A stretch of 64,000 bases of DNA from Candidatus Poribacteria bacterium (GTDB taxonomy: Bacteria > Poribacteria > WGA-4E > WGA-3G), in NCBI GenBank assembly GCA_958295945.1, contig OY282386.1, positions 620,001 to 684,000 on the forward strand. The letters run 5' to 3'. The number at the start of each line of letters is the position of its first letter. The stretch's first letter is position 1. A model generated the notes under the pieces. It searched no databases. It saw nothing but the letters and a program-made list of their open reading frames with translations, and was not told the DNA's origin. The position numbers and the translations under genes are program-made. This document shows, one piece after another, positions 1 through 8,913 of the stretch.

Positions 1-608
1 TGTAGGTAATCTCCTGTGTTAAGAATAGCATCAGCTTGGTTCTTTTCTTCAATGTTCATGTGGAATGTGTCTAGATGAACTTTGAAATATGGACTATCTA
101 CCGCTTTACAGAGTTTAACAGCATCTTCTGCGATGTTGACGAAATAAGTTTCAAACCGGTTGAGAGGTTCACTTGCGAGTGTGACTCCATGTTTACCACC
201 GAATTCTGCGACTTCCTGTAGTCCTTCAACACACCATTCCCATTCTTGATCGTTTCTACCGCGTCCAACAAGGTTACCAACGGCACTATACATTGGTCCT
301 ACGAGGGTATCTGCCCCTAATTCTGCGATGACCTCAATTGTGCGTTTGAGATATTCTCTTCCGTTTTTTCGAATAGCAGGATCTTCGTCAATAGGATTCC
401 TATCCCCTGCCATGATGTTGCATCCGATTGTTTCGATTCTAGTATCTTTGAGTAGTGCTTGTGTGTATGGAATGTCCACGGTTTCAGGGTCAAAGACAGG
501 TATTTCAACACCATCAAATCCCATTTCAGCGACCTTCGGTATTAGGTCTGCGGTTTCTTTGTCAAACTTATCTGCCCATAGTAATAAATTCACACCAAAT
601 TTTGGCAT
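1..608 (-). CDS. Sugar phosphate isomerase/epimerase, TIM barrel (3' end cut by window edge)
   Basis: The frame is open from the ATG at 608 to the window edge, giving about 202 residues. It starts MPKFGVNLLLWADKF and contains EPLNRFETYFVN and HLDTFHMNIEE. These match the xylose-isomerase-like TIM barrels of the D-tagatose/D-psicose 3-epimerase group, where Glu and Asp/His in these strands bind the metal. The likely role is epimerising a ketose or acting on a related sugar; the substrate cannot be read from sequence. The C-terminal metal ligands lie beyond the window. The upstream gap (609-994) holds only repeats, so it starts its own transcript on the minus strand. Confidence 0.85.
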   Translation of the reverse strand, partial: MPKFGVNLLLWADKFDKETADLIPKVAEMGFDGVEIPVFDPETVDIPYTQALLKDTRIETIGCNIMAGDRNPIDEDPAIRKNGREYLKRTIEVIAELGADTLVGPMYSAVGNLVGRGRNDQEWEWCVEGLQEVAEFGGKHGVTLASEPLNRFETYFVNIAEDAVKLCKAVDSPYFKVHLDTFHMNIEEKNQADAILNTGDYL

Positions 609-794
609 AATCTGTTGTTCTCCTTATGTTCAATTTGCTTTTAATTTAGCACAATTATGTCTCGATTTCAAGATGTTTGTGGTGTATGTGCGGGGATATT
701 TAGTTTTAAGAAATACCAACTGAACGGCGTTACTGAAAGTTTATATTTTGAGTCGCGTTAAGATACACTCTACCTTTCTTCATAAATGTTAATG

Positions 795-865
795 GTAGTA
801 GACACACTCCGTGTGCCGTCTATCCTGTACTCTAAGGTATACGGCACACGGAGTGTGCCTACTAC
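795..865. repeat. REPIN-like inverted repeat, GTAG/CTAC ends
   Basis: The left arm begins GTAGTAGACACACTCCGTG and the right arm ends CACGGAGTGTGCCTACTAC. The arms can fold into a long hairpin with an AT-rich centre. GTAG at one end and CTAC at the other is the layout of two REP hairpins in inverted orientation. Confidence 0.75.
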
Positions 866-949
866 TATGCATTGCTTTATATGAACGGATTCCTGAAAAT
901 CTTCAATCTCTTATTAACCGTGTGCCTACTACTATGCATTGCTTTATAT
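853..949. repeat. 30-bp direct repeat, two copies
   Basis: The 30-bp sequence starting GTGTGCCTACTACTATGC is identical at 853-882 and 920-949. The first copy includes the right arm of the REPIN at 795-865, so a local tandem duplication copied the REPIN edge. Confidence 0.8.
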
Positions 950-996
950 TGATATGCGAAAAAATGTATCAGAATTACCGAAAACTATGATAAATA

Positions 997-1728
997 CTAT
1001 TTCAATGTATCTAACAGAAAACCTATGATTGTTTTCATGTTTTCAATAATGTGTGTAATTTGTTCGTGGTAGATTACAGGTTTTTCAACGGGTAGGTCAG
1101 GTAGGTGGATTGTGCATCCGAAGGCAGGGGTTTCTTTGATCTTAACCTCTTTTCCACTCAAAACTGCGACTAATGCATCTTTCAAATAATTGTGTCTCAC
1201 GCGGGTTACGTAGCGATTGTCGTCAATCGGACCTCGGTAGCGTAAAACTGCAGTAGTATCAATAAGGTGTGCTTGAGGTGTCATCGTGGCATCGAGATGA
1301 CGCGCTAAACTACCATCTATGTCTTTTACAATTGGAAACAGATATTCTGCTTTTTTCAAATATGCCTGAACATCTTCTGCAGAGTCGTTTTCGTTTGAAT
1401 AGACCCCTACGATAGTTACGTGTTTGTCTTTAAATTCTTTGTGCATCCTCTTTAGTCGCATTGCATATCTTTGTGCGACTGGACATTCGGCAGAAAGGAA
1501 CACAAAAATGACTGGTCCCTGTTGTGTGAGTGATAATATGGTATGTGTGTTTCCATTCAATGATGTGAATCTAATATCTGAGAACTTTGTTCCTATTGAT
1601 ACATTTTGTGATTGTATCGTTTTTTCTTGAATGACGCGATGTTTTTTGGGAATAGTATATTCTGACTGAGTAAGTGCTACTATCGGCAGGTTGAATATGA
1701 GGAGGACTGAGAGAATTATATGTTTCAT
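997..1728 (-). CDS. Secreted thioredoxin-fold redoxin family protein
   Basis: 243 residues with an N-terminal signal peptide (hydrophobic stretch about 4-19). The central domain shows the redoxin pattern FVFLSAECPVAQRYAMRL, with Cys82 followed by Pro. The second Cys of a CxxC pair is absent. It also has VGVYSNEND and MTPQAHLID, the cis-Pro loop of thioredoxin-like folds. A further Cys lies near residue 205 in FGCTIHLP, so redox chemistry may use this pair. Such proteins act in the periplasm on thiols or peroxides; the partner is unknown. It is a single gene flanked by repeat-filled gaps. Confidence 0.8.
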   Translation of the reverse strand: MKHIILSVLLIFNLPIVALTQSEYTIPKKHRVIQEKTIQSQNVSIGTKFSDIRFTSLNGNTHTILSLTQQGPVIFVFLSAECPVAQRYAMRLKRMHKEFKDKHVTIVGVYSNENDSAEDVQAYLKKAEYLFPIVKDIDGSLARHLDATMTPQAHLIDTTAVLRYRGPIDDNRYVTRVRHNYLKDALVAVLSGKEVKIKETPAFGCTIHLPDLPVEKPVIYHEQITHIIENMKTIIGFLLDTLK

Positions 1729-1923
1729 CTTCAGATGTTATAGAACACTGTTATGGATTACTTGTTTAAAATAGTATAAGGTTTAGTCTTCAGAATGTCA
1801 ACTGAATTTTAGGTGGATTGGGTTATTTTGTGGTATCTGTCGTAGTTAGGTCTCAGATTCTAATGTTAAGTCTCATGAAATGGGGTAGTTCCTACTCCAA
1901 CAATCGTGGTTAGAGGGCAATTT

Positions 1924-2026
1924 TATGGTAAATTATTGAATTTATTCTACACATTGCTGAGGCGAGGTTAGTAGACCTCGCCTACCGTTGATAGAAAGTG
2001 TAGAAATAATTCTATGCTTCACCATA
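1924..2026. mobile_element. 103-bp TA-flanked MITE, copy 1
   Basis: Starts TATGGTAAATTATTGAA and ends CTTCACCATA. The terminal TATGGT/ACCATA inverted repeats include a TA that may be the target duplication. Internally it carries the hairpin GGCGAGG..CCTCGCC followed by CTAC (1961-1985). A second copy of exactly the same length is at 40393-40495. Autonomous transposases of the IS630/Tc1 type make TA duplications, but none is visible here. Confidence 0.8.
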
Positions 2027-2058
2027 AGTATAATGGATGTAAAAAGTATAGGCGCGCT

Positions 2059-2196
2059 TTATAGTGAAATCTAAAAATATGTGCAAACTCCCAGCAGGTT
2101 CGGTCACCTAACTGCATCTATGCGACTGAATAAACACCGGTTCGGTTAGGAAACCGAACCTACCGTAGTGTGTAAATAATTATGGTTTTGCTATAA
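2059..2196. mobile_element. Probable MITE-like element with imperfect TIRs
   Basis: Begins TTATAGTGAAAT and ends TTTTGCTATAA, an imperfect terminal inverted repeat. Inside, 2139-2163 is a hairpin GGTTCGGTT/AACCGAACC followed by CTAC. The ends resemble those of the TA-flanked elements elsewhere in the window. Confidence 0.5.
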
Positions 2197-2224
2197 AGTA
2201 CGTCTACCAGCATCGTTTCATCAA

Positions 2225-3547
2225 TCAATATCGACTGAACAGATGTTTTGGTGCTATGCATGTCAATGCCACGCCTCGTATCACTAATAGGAACGTCAAT
2301 GCACCCCAAAGTCCATGGTTGCCATAAGGTAGCAACAGATATACTGCGCTGATAAATAGTAGCATAGAAACAATCATAGTGTTCCGCAAAGGTTTTGTAG
2401 CAGTTGCACCAAGGTATATTCCATCCCAAATATATGCAGCTACGTTTACAACCGGTGCGATGATGATCCATACAAGATACGGTTTTGCATATTCTATTAG
2501 ATTGCGTTTATCTGTGAATAGGTGTAGTAGCTGGTTCCCAAATAGAAGAAAGATAAGCATTACAATCCCGCCGAACAGGAAAGACCATAGAAAAATCTGA
2601 CCGGTTGTTCTCTTTAGATTTTGTATATCCCGTGCGCCAATATACTTGCCAATCATACTCTCTGCAGCAAATGCGAAACCATCAACTGCATAAGACATTA
2701 GGTTGATATATTGAAGGAGAATAGTATTGATTGCTAAGATTGTATCGCTTATTCCAGCTGACATAGCGGTGAAGAAGGAAAAACTAAAAACAAGACAGAG
2801 CGTGCGGATAAATATGTCTCCACTTATGCTGAGGAAACGTCTGAGTTTTGAGAAGGAGAGTATTATTTTGAGATTCCAAGTGGTGAATAGATTTCGGTAG
2901 CGATAGCAAAAGAATGCGATAGCAAGAATCAGACCACTATATTGTGCGATGACGGTTGCTAATGCTACACCTTCCACCTTCATTCCAAGTTGGTTTACAA
3001 AAACAATATTCAACACGATATTGATGATATTGACGAGAATTGTCAATATCATCGGATATTTAGCATTTTGTAATCCAAGGAAAACTCCGTGGAATGCATG
3101 TAGGCAGAGCGTTGCTGGTGCTGCATAAATACGGATATGGAAATAGGATCGGGCAAGTTTTTCTACTTCTGGACTTGTTTTGATGAGGAGAAAACTAATA
3201 TCTGCCAGCACCCACTGAAAGATTATTAACAAGATGCTGCAGATGACACCAATTGAAATGCACCGTTGCAGGAGAAGACCACATTCTTCGTCATCATTTT
3301 CCCCATAAGCTTGTGCGGTCAAACCTGTGGATGCCATTCTGATGAAACCGAAACCCCAGTAGATAAAACTAAAAATCATTCCTCCTATGCCAACTGCCCC
3401 AAGATAATGATCGGTCTCCATACGTCCCATTAAAGCTGTATCTACTGCACCGAGAAGTGGAATGGAGAAGTTGCTAATGATATTGGGGATGGCGAGTTGG
3501 AATATTTGTTTGTTGATGTGGTCGGGTTTTGGCATAATGGTATCCAT
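2225..3547 (-). CDS. MATE family multidrug/metabolite efflux transporter
   Basis: About 440 residues with twelve hydrophobic segments. The N-terminal pattern LAIPNIISNFSIPLLGAVDTALMGR is characteristic of the MATE (DinF/NorM-like) family, as is the later AESMIGKYIGARD. It would export organic cations or other small molecules using a Na+ or H+ gradient. I placed the start at the ATG at 3547 (MDTIMPKP); 3535 is also possible. An upstream GTG/ATG extension to 3661 would add a non-family hydrophobic leader and overlap the start region of the divergent acyltransferase gene. No clear ribosome-binding site decides between starts. Confidence 0.9.
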   Translation of the reverse strand: MDTIMPKPDHINKQIFQLAIPNIISNFSIPLLGAVDTALMGRMETDHYLGAVGIGGMIFSFIYWGFGFIRMASTGLTAQAYGENDDEECGLLLQRCISIGVICSILLIIFQWVLADISFLLIKTSPEVEKLARSYFHIRIYAAPATLCLHAFHGVFLGLQNAKYPMILTILVNIINIVLNIVFVNQLGMKVEGVALATVIAQYSGLILAIAFFCYRYRNLFTTWNLKIILSFSKLRRFLSISGDIFIRTLCLVFSFSFFTAMSAGISDTILAINTILLQYINLMSYAVDGFAFAAESMIGKYIGARDIQNLKRTTGQIFLWSFLFGGIVMLIFLLFGNQLLHLFTDKRNLIEYAKPYLVWIIIAPVVNVAAYIWDGIYLGATATKPLRNTMIVSMLLFISAVYLLLPYGNHGLWGALTFLLVIRGVALTCIAPKHLFSRY

Positions 3548-3672
3548 TCTATTTAGAGTATATCTGATAACTACACTTAAAATCAAATAATACAAAGAAA
3601 TAGATGAAAACATAACACAAAGTAATGTAGTGAAATAAAATGGATCCGAATTATTGAACAATGCAAATTCTT

Positions 3673-3701
3673 TTGTAATTTTGCATAAATTTTGGTATAC
3701 T
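3673..3701 (+). promoter_or_regulatory. Sigma-70-like promoter for the LpxL-like gene
   Basis: TTGTAA (3673-3678), 17-bp spacer, TATACT (3696-3701). Transcription would begin only a few bases before the ATG at 3711, which implies a very short or absent leader. Confidence 0.5.
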
Positions 3702-3710
3702 ATTTTTCTA

Positions 3711-4586
3711 ATGAAAGATTGGTTTTATGGTTTTACTGCCAAACTAATCGGATACAGTATCTGTCTGCTTCCGCGATCGTTAGCGTTAGTTATCGGTGGA
3801 TGGTTGGGGATGCTCGCGTATCGGTTAGCAACTCAACAGCGAAGGTTGGCATGTGAACACATACAGCAAGCATTGGATATTTCAGACGAAGACGCTATCA
3901 AAACTATTGTAAAGCAATGTTTTTCAAATTTAGGGAAAAATGTGGTGGAGTTCATGCTGTTTCGCCGCATGAATCCGAAACAGATCCAGCAATCTGTAAG
4001 TTTTGAAGGTGTTCAGCATGTGGAGAATGCATTAGCGTTAGGAAAGGGCGCGATTATCTTAACAGGACATTTCGGTAACTGGGAACTGTTGGCTGCAAGT
4101 ATCAGTACAAAAGTTTCTCCCCTGACTCCGATTGTTCGTGAGTTGCGTTCACCGCGCTTAAATGCCTTGGTCTCCAAATATAGAGAAAAGGCAGGCTATT
4201 CTACCATTGATCGGAATACTGGTGTTAGACAAGCATTGCGATGCCTGAGAAATAATAATCTCTTAGGAATAGTTGTTGATGTGGATACATCGGTGAATGG
4301 CGTGTTTGTTGACTTTTTTGGGAAACCTGCTTATACACCTTACAGTCCGATTGCATTTGCTCTTAAGACTGGTGCCTCTATATTACCGGCTTTTATTATA
4401 AGACAACCTGATGGGACTCATCGGGCGATAATTGAACCGCCGTTAACATTAGAACGGTGTGATGATAAAGAGAACGAACTTGTTATTAATACACAGAAGT
4501 ATACAAAAGTCATTGAATCCTATATTCGGAAAAATCCTGAACAGTGGATTTGGATGCATCAGCGATGGAAAACACGTCCTGAATAA
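3711..4586 (+). CDS. LpxL/HtrB-type lysophospholipid (lipid A) acyltransferase
   Basis: 291 residues. An N-terminal hydrophobic anchor (about 12-37) is followed by ILTGHFGNWE, the HX4(D/E) catalytic motif of the LpxL/HtrB/WaaM family, and later by GIVVDVD and MHQRWKTRP, as in that family. It would transfer an acyl chain to a lipid A precursor at the inner membrane. The ATG at 3711 was chosen because it begins the family-like N-terminus MKDWFYGFTAKLIGY. The lpt genes follow, so it probably belongs to an envelope operon. Acyl-chain specificity cannot be inferred. Confidence 0.9.
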   Translation: MKDWFYGFTAKLIGYSICLLPRSLALVIGGWLGMLAYRLATQQRRLACEHIQQALDISDEDAIKTIVKQCFSNLGKNVVEFMLFRRMNPKQIQQSVSFEGVQHVENALALGKGAIILTGHFGNWELLAASISTKVSPLTPIVRELRSPRLNALVSKYREKAGYSTIDRNTGVRQALRCLRNNNLLGIVVDVDTSVNGVFVDFFGKPAYTPYSPIAFALKTGASILPAFIIRQPDGTHRAIIEPPLTLERCDDKENELVINTQKYTKVIESYIRKNPEQWIWMHQRWKTRPE

Positions 4587-4614
4587 CGTAAACACACTAC
4601 TTGGACATGCATTT

Positions 4615-5169
4615 TTGAGAAACAAGAATCTTGTCGTATTTTTCTGTATATCTCTTTTATTTGTTTTGGGTTGTGAGCGCGAGGAGGAAAATCTACCTGC
4701 AGAACCGGCACCGCTTCAACAACTTGAAACATTTACGACACAACACACGGAAGAGGGTGTTGTGAAGTGGACACTTGTTGGTGACTCCTCTGAGATGCAA
4801 GTAAACAAGGCACTTGGAAATAAAATCATTGTCCAAAATCCCAAAGTTCAGATATATGAAGAAGGTTCGGTATCCATTACATTGACGAGTCTGACAGGTG
4901 AACTTTACAGCACAGGTAGAAAGCGAAATAACGTATATCTTCAAGGTAGTGTCGTCGGTGTCAATGAAAACGGCACATTAAATACAGAACTTCTGAAATG
5001 GCAAAACAAAGATGGCACACTTTATGCCCCAAACGAAGTAAAGATTATCCGTGGAGACTCCACTTGGTATGGCACAGAAATGGTAGCTAATCCAAACCTT
5101 GAAACCGTAACGATGAAAAACAACAGGTTTAGACTTTATCCTAAAGACGAGGAAATAAATGAAGAATAA
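4615..5169 (+). CDS. lptC: LptC-like LPS export lipoprotein
   Basis: About 184 residues. The N-terminus MRNKNLVVFFCISLLFVLGC is a lipoprotein signal with the lipobox V-L-G-C. The rest is beta-rich with DSSEMQVNKALG and WYGTEMVANPNLETV, consistent with the LptC fold that passes LPS from LptB2FG to LptA. I chose TTG at 4615 as start because it gives a compact signal peptide and sits 28 nt after the acyltransferase stop. An upstream CTG or an ATG at 4459 inside the acyltransferase gene are alternatives. Its 3' end overlaps the next gene by 11 bp. The assignment rests on fold-like features and context. Confidence 0.75.
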   Translation: MRNKNLVVFFCISLLFVLGCEREEENLPAEPAPLQQLETFTTQHTEEGVVKWTLVGDSSEMQVNKALGNKIIVQNPKVQIYEEGSVSITLTSLTGELYSTGRKRNNVYLQGSVVGVNENGTLNTELLKWQNKDGTLYAPNEVKIIRGDSTWYGTEMVANPNLETVTMKNNRFRLYPKDEEINEE

Positions 5170-6133
5170 GAGAATCAACACGAAATTAGAAACAGATACA
5201 TCTCAGAAACTTCCGAATTTCGTGGGGGAATTGTTAGTATTCTTGGCGTTACTACTTTGTTTGACGACATTGCATGTTACGGCTGCAGAAGCACCAGAAG
5301 CTGAAAATGTGCAGGAAACTGAACAAGCTCCTGATACGTCGCCTGAGAACACTGAAGACAATTCATCTAACACATTGGATAAACAAGTAGATGAGACAGA
5401 GAAGGAAGAAGTTGAGGTCACGAAAGAGGTAATTACAGGCACCTCTGATAGAATGGAAAGCGATGAGAAAGTCGGAATTACAATCCTTATTGGTAATGTC
5501 AAAACAAAAAGACATACTGAGGATGGAGTTGAGATTGGTTTTCTAAACGCAGATACAGTCACATTAATAAGTGATCCTGAAACAGGAGAAACAGTTGAAA
5601 TCGTTGCTGTTGGTAACGTGGAAATCAGAGATGATAAAATCTTTGCAACCTGTGACCATGCAACATTGGACAATCTTACAAGTATCATTACATTAAAAGA
5701 TAATGTAATTGTTTTAAAAAAGAATGATAGACTTGAAACGAAACTCTTCACTTTCAACAGAGTTACAGGGAAACAGACTGGGGTTGGTGACGTTAAATTC
5801 AAGGTTACCGTTACACAAGCAGCACCAACTGAATCTGAGGAATCAGAAGATACTGATTCTGATGAAACTGAATCCTCAATAGAACCTGATTCAAGCGAGA
5901 ATAAGGTAGACACTCCAGAAACAGAAAAAAAGGATGAGAAAAAAGCTGAAACCGATTCTGACAAAACAGAAAGCAAAGTAGATGCAGCAAAAAAAGAAAA
6001 TGATAGTGTGAAGGAAGAAACTGAATCTGTAGATGATAGTGATACTGAAAACACTGAATCTGAAGAGAACGAACAACCTGAATCTGACGATACTGCAACT
6101 GAAGATACAGATGAAGAAGAAACGCAAGATTGA
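5159..6133 (+). CDS. lptA: LptA/OstA-domain periplasmic LPS-transport protein with acidic tail
   Basis: 324 residues with GAGG just upstream of the ATG. A signal peptide is followed by an acidic linker. The OstA/LptA domain (about 90-220) includes ITGTSDRMESDE and a DHATLDNLTSIITLKDNV stretch, typical of the beta-jellyroll that bridges LPS across the periplasm. Residues after about 225 are a long low-complexity Ser/Asp/Glu/Thr tail that ordinary LptA proteins lack. It lies between lptC and lptB and overlaps lptC, as in classical lpt operons. Confidence 0.85.
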   Translation: MKNKRINTKLETDTSQKLPNFVGELLVFLALLLCLTTLHVTAAEAPEAENVQETEQAPDTSPENTEDNSSNTLDKQVDETEKEEVEVTKEVITGTSDRMESDEKVGITILIGNVKTKRHTEDGVEIGFLNADTVTLISDPETGETVEIVAVGNVEIRDDKIFATCDHATLDNLTSIITLKDNVIVLKKNDRLETKLFTFNRVTGKQTGVGDVKFKVTVTQAAPTESEESEDTDSDETESSIEPDSSENKVDTPETEKKDEKKAETDSDKTESKVDAAKKENDSVKEETESVDDSDTENTESEENEQPESDDTATEDTDEEETQD

Positions 6134-6208
6134 TTAAATAGCAAGTCATACAGTTTCTAAAGTGAATGATTAATAACCCAGTTATAGGAGATAATAGGTA
6201 GTAACTAC

Positions 6209-6961
6209 GTGTCAATAGAATTACAAACACATAATCTTGTAAAAAGGTATATCCGTCGGGGTCCGATTGTCGTAAATGAAGTTAGTATATCGGTACAACA
6301 AGGTGAAATAGTAGGATTGTTGGGACCGAACGGTGCTGGAAAATCTACCACATTTTACATGGTCGTTGGCCTAATCCGACCTAATGCAGGTCGGATCACC
6401 TACGGAGATAGAGATATTACATTTCTACCGATGTATAAACGTGCCCGACTCGGCATAGGGTATCTTTCTCAAGAGACATCAATATTTCGAAAATTGACGG
6501 TAAAACAGAACATAGAATCGATTTTGGAAGCACGTGGCATGTCAAAGACTGACCGTGAAGATCGCATAATTGAATTCACGGATGAACTTGGTATAACAAA
6601 TCTTTTAGACCGGAAAGCATATACACTTTCCGGTGGCGAATGTCGTCGTGCAGAAATTGCACGAGCATTAGCAGCACAACCTGACTTCATCCTTCTGGAT
6701 GAACCACTTTCTGGAATTGATCCGATTGCTGTTGCGGATATAAAACAACTGATATTACATTTGCGTAACCGTAACCTTGGAATTCTAATTACAGATCACA
6801 ATGCAGTTGAAACGCTCAATATTGTTGATCGCGCATATCTAATCGCCGATGGCAAAATAACACTGTCTGGAACACCAGATGAACTTCTAAGTAGCGAAGT
6901 TGCCAGAGAACTCTATTTTGGCAAGAATTTTCAATATTCACTACAAGACAATAGTTTGTAG
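6209..6961 (+). CDS. lptB: LPS export ABC transporter ATPase LptB
   Basis: 250 residues starting at GTG. Complete ABC ATPase: Walker A GPNGAGKST (39-47), Q-loop in GYLSQE, signature LSGGE, Walker B FILLDEP, and H-loop ITDHN. VGLIRPNAGRI and the C-terminal DELLSSEVARELYFGKNF agree closely with LptB, the cytoplasmic motor of LptB2FGC. Position between lptA and rpoN is the conserved order in many diderms. LptF/G are not in the window. Confidence 0.95.
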   Translation: MSIELQTHNLVKRYIRRGPIVVNEVSISVQQGEIVGLLGPNGAGKSTTFYMVVGLIRPNAGRITYGDRDITFLPMYKRARLGIGYLSQETSIFRKLTVKQNIESILEARGMSKTDREDRIIEFTDELGITNLLDRKAYTLSGGECRRAEIARALAAQPDFILLDEPLSGIDPIAVADIKQLILHLRNRNLGILITDHNAVETLNIVDRAYLIADGKITLSGTPDELLSSEVARELYFGKNFQYSLQDNSL

Positions 6962-7058
6962 TCTATTTATAGAATTGTTTTGTTGCAATTAAACTATTTT
7001 CAAACACAGTCTCAAGAATATCTTTAATGTCTGATTTGGAATTTTGGGGAACCGTGTG

Positions 7059-8831
7059 ATGAAATTTCAACCAAAACTCACACATAGTCAGACTCAGCAG
7101 CAAAAAATCGTCATGACACCCAAATTGCAACAAGCGATTAAAGTGTTGATGATGCCGCAACTTGAGTTGAAGCAATACATAGATCAGGAATTGATTCAGA
7201 ATCCGCTATTAGAGATTGAGGAAGAACTCGATTCAGCATTGAATTTGGAAGACTACGATCCTGATATTGAATGGAATAAACCTGAAGAAAACATTGATAA
7301 GGAGGATATTTCCGTTGATATTGACTGGCATTCAGTTTTTGACGACATGCGGATGCCCGTTTCAAATGGGAATGTCCAATATGAGAACAGTGATGCCCCT
7401 GAACCGGACATCGCTGAAGTGGTCTCTCTACATAATTATCTTCTGCAGCAACTTCAATTAGCACCTTTCACGGAGGAAGAATGTAAAATTGGAGAGTTGA
7501 TTATAGGCAATTTAAACGATGATGGTCAACTCCTACTCAAGTTATTTTCACTTCCTAAAGAGTATCTTGTAGATTTTGAAAATGGTGTTTTATCTGATGA
7601 ACTACAAAATACATTATCAAAAGAACTTAGTGATAATACTTCAAAAGAGAACATTGAAAATAAGCAGTATGAAATCAGATTGATTAATACAACACTTGAA
7701 AGTAATTCAAGAAAATGGCATCTTGTAGATACCGTAGACAATAAGACATATACTGTTATCTATGAAGGAGAAGAACTCAACCTATATGAACTTACTTTAG
7801 AGGATATTGCAATAGAAGTAAAATGTCCAGTAGCAAAAGTTGAGTCTGTCTTACATACAATACAAGACACATTTGAACCGATTGGAATTGCGTATAGGGA
7901 CCTTGAAGAATCACTGAGTATACAAATTCGACATTATGAAATGCAACATCATAAACAAAACGGAAACACACCGTATGAAACAGATGTCCCCTTTCAACTT
8001 GCACAATTAATAGTAGAGAATCACTTACAGGATCTATTAGAAAATCGTATCACAACGATATCGGAAGAGTTGAAGGTAGATAAAACAGACATAATGCAAG
8101 TATCTTCATGGATTGGCACTCTGTCTCCGTATCCTGGTAGATACTATTCAGATCCATCTGTAAAAGACTTTGTTAAGTCACCTGAATCAGTACAAGGTAT
8201 AACACCAGATGTGAAGTTAGTAGAAATAGATGGAGACCATTTTATCTTACAGAATGATAATTACATTCCTCGTCTCCGTATGAATCCATATTATGTAAGT
8301 CTGATGCGGGACAAAAAAAACTCATTGGATGCAGAAGCGAGAAAATGGATACAGAAAAAATATAATGACGCAATAGATATTCTTAGTAGTATATCACAAA
8401 GAGGACGCACAATTGAACGTGTTACAGAAGCGATTTTTCAGGTGCAATCCGATTTCTTGACACACGGTCCGCCGAGCCTTAAACCTTTGACATTGAAAAC
8501 TGTAGCTGAAATGGCAGGTGTTCATGAATCAACTGTCAGTCGTGTCACAAGCAATAAATATGTTGAAACACCTATCGGCACCTACCCGTTGAAGTTCTTT
8601 TTTAGGAATCAATTGGCTACGACACATGGAAGTTCAGTGTCACCTGAACATGTCAAAGCTGCAATAAAAGAACTTATAAAAAATGAGGACACTACTAAAC
8701 CATTGAGTGATCAAACTATAAGTAATATGTTGAAGAAACAAGGCATGGTGGTCGCAAGACGGACTGTACAAAAATATCGTGAAGAACTTGGTATACTATC
8801 TTCCCGTCAGAGAAAAAACAGTGAAAAGTAA
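7059..8831 (+). CDS. rpoN: RNA polymerase sigma-54 factor with an extra internal segment
   Basis: 590 residues from the ATG at 7059, which is preceded by GGGGA. Region I is clear (QQQKIVMTPKLQQAIKVL, NPLLEIEEE). The helix-turn-helix VAEMAGVHESTVSRV and the C-terminal RpoN box ARRTVQKYREELGI are intact, so -24/-12 promoter recognition should be preserved. The protein is about 100 residues longer than usual. Much of the excess is a roughly 70-residue polar stretch (nt 7550-7780) between NDDGQLLL and LTLEDIAIEV in the core-binding region. It follows lptB and precedes hpf, the classical order. Confidence 0.95.
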   Translation: MKFQPKLTHSQTQQQKIVMTPKLQQAIKVLMMPQLELKQYIDQELIQNPLLEIEEELDSALNLEDYDPDIEWNKPEENIDKEDISVDIDWHSVFDDMRMPVSNGNVQYENSDAPEPDIAEVVSLHNYLLQQLQLAPFTEEECKIGELIIGNLNDDGQLLLKLFSLPKEYLVDFENGVLSDELQNTLSKELSDNTSKENIENKQYEIRLINTTLESNSRKWHLVDTVDNKTYTVIYEGEELNLYELTLEDIAIEVKCPVAKVESVLHTIQDTFEPIGIAYRDLEESLSIQIRHYEMQHHKQNGNTPYETDVPFQLAQLIVENHLQDLLENRITTISEELKVDKTDIMQVSSWIGTLSPYPGRYYSDPSVKDFVKSPESVQGITPDVKLVEIDGDHFILQNDNYIPRLRMNPYYVSLMRDKKNSLDAEARKWIQKKYNDAIDILSSISQRGRTIERVTEAIFQVQSDFLTHGPPSLKPLTLKTVAEMAGVHESTVSRVTSNKYVETPIGTYPLKFFFRNQLATTHGSSVSPEHVKAAIKELIKNEDTTKPLSDQTISNMLKKQGMVVARRTVQKYREELGILSSRQRKNSEK

Positions 8832-8851
8832 TTATCAATTGTAGGTATATT

Positions 8852-8863
8852 ATTCCGCGGAAT
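8852..8863. promoter_or_regulatory. Perfect 12-bp palindrome upstream of hpf
   Basis: ATTCCGCGGAAT is a perfect dyad about 50 bp before the hpf start codon. It could be an operator or processing site; nothing further supports a function. Confidence 0.3.
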
Positions 8864-8913
8864 TACACAAACTAAATATATTCAAATACATTAAATCATG
8901 GGGAGATATTGTT

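Larger units (their letters stand above)
609..994. other. Gene-free gap with repeats
   Basis: No coding sequence is supported here. The gap contains a REPIN-like inverted repeat (795-865) and a 30-bp direct repeat (853-882 and 920-949). Nothing else stands out. Confidence 0.6.
1729..2224. other. Gene-free gap holding two MITE-like elements
   Basis: The gap between the redoxin and MATE genes holds the 103-bp element at 1924-2026 and another candidate at 2059-2196. No open frame with a plausible start and family match was found. Confidence 0.6.

Noticed and set aside
5203-6144. Long minus-strand open frame rich in Ser/Val opposite lptA
   Set aside because: It mirrors the low-complexity Asp/Glu/Ser/Thr codons of lptA; no ribosome-binding site or family pattern.
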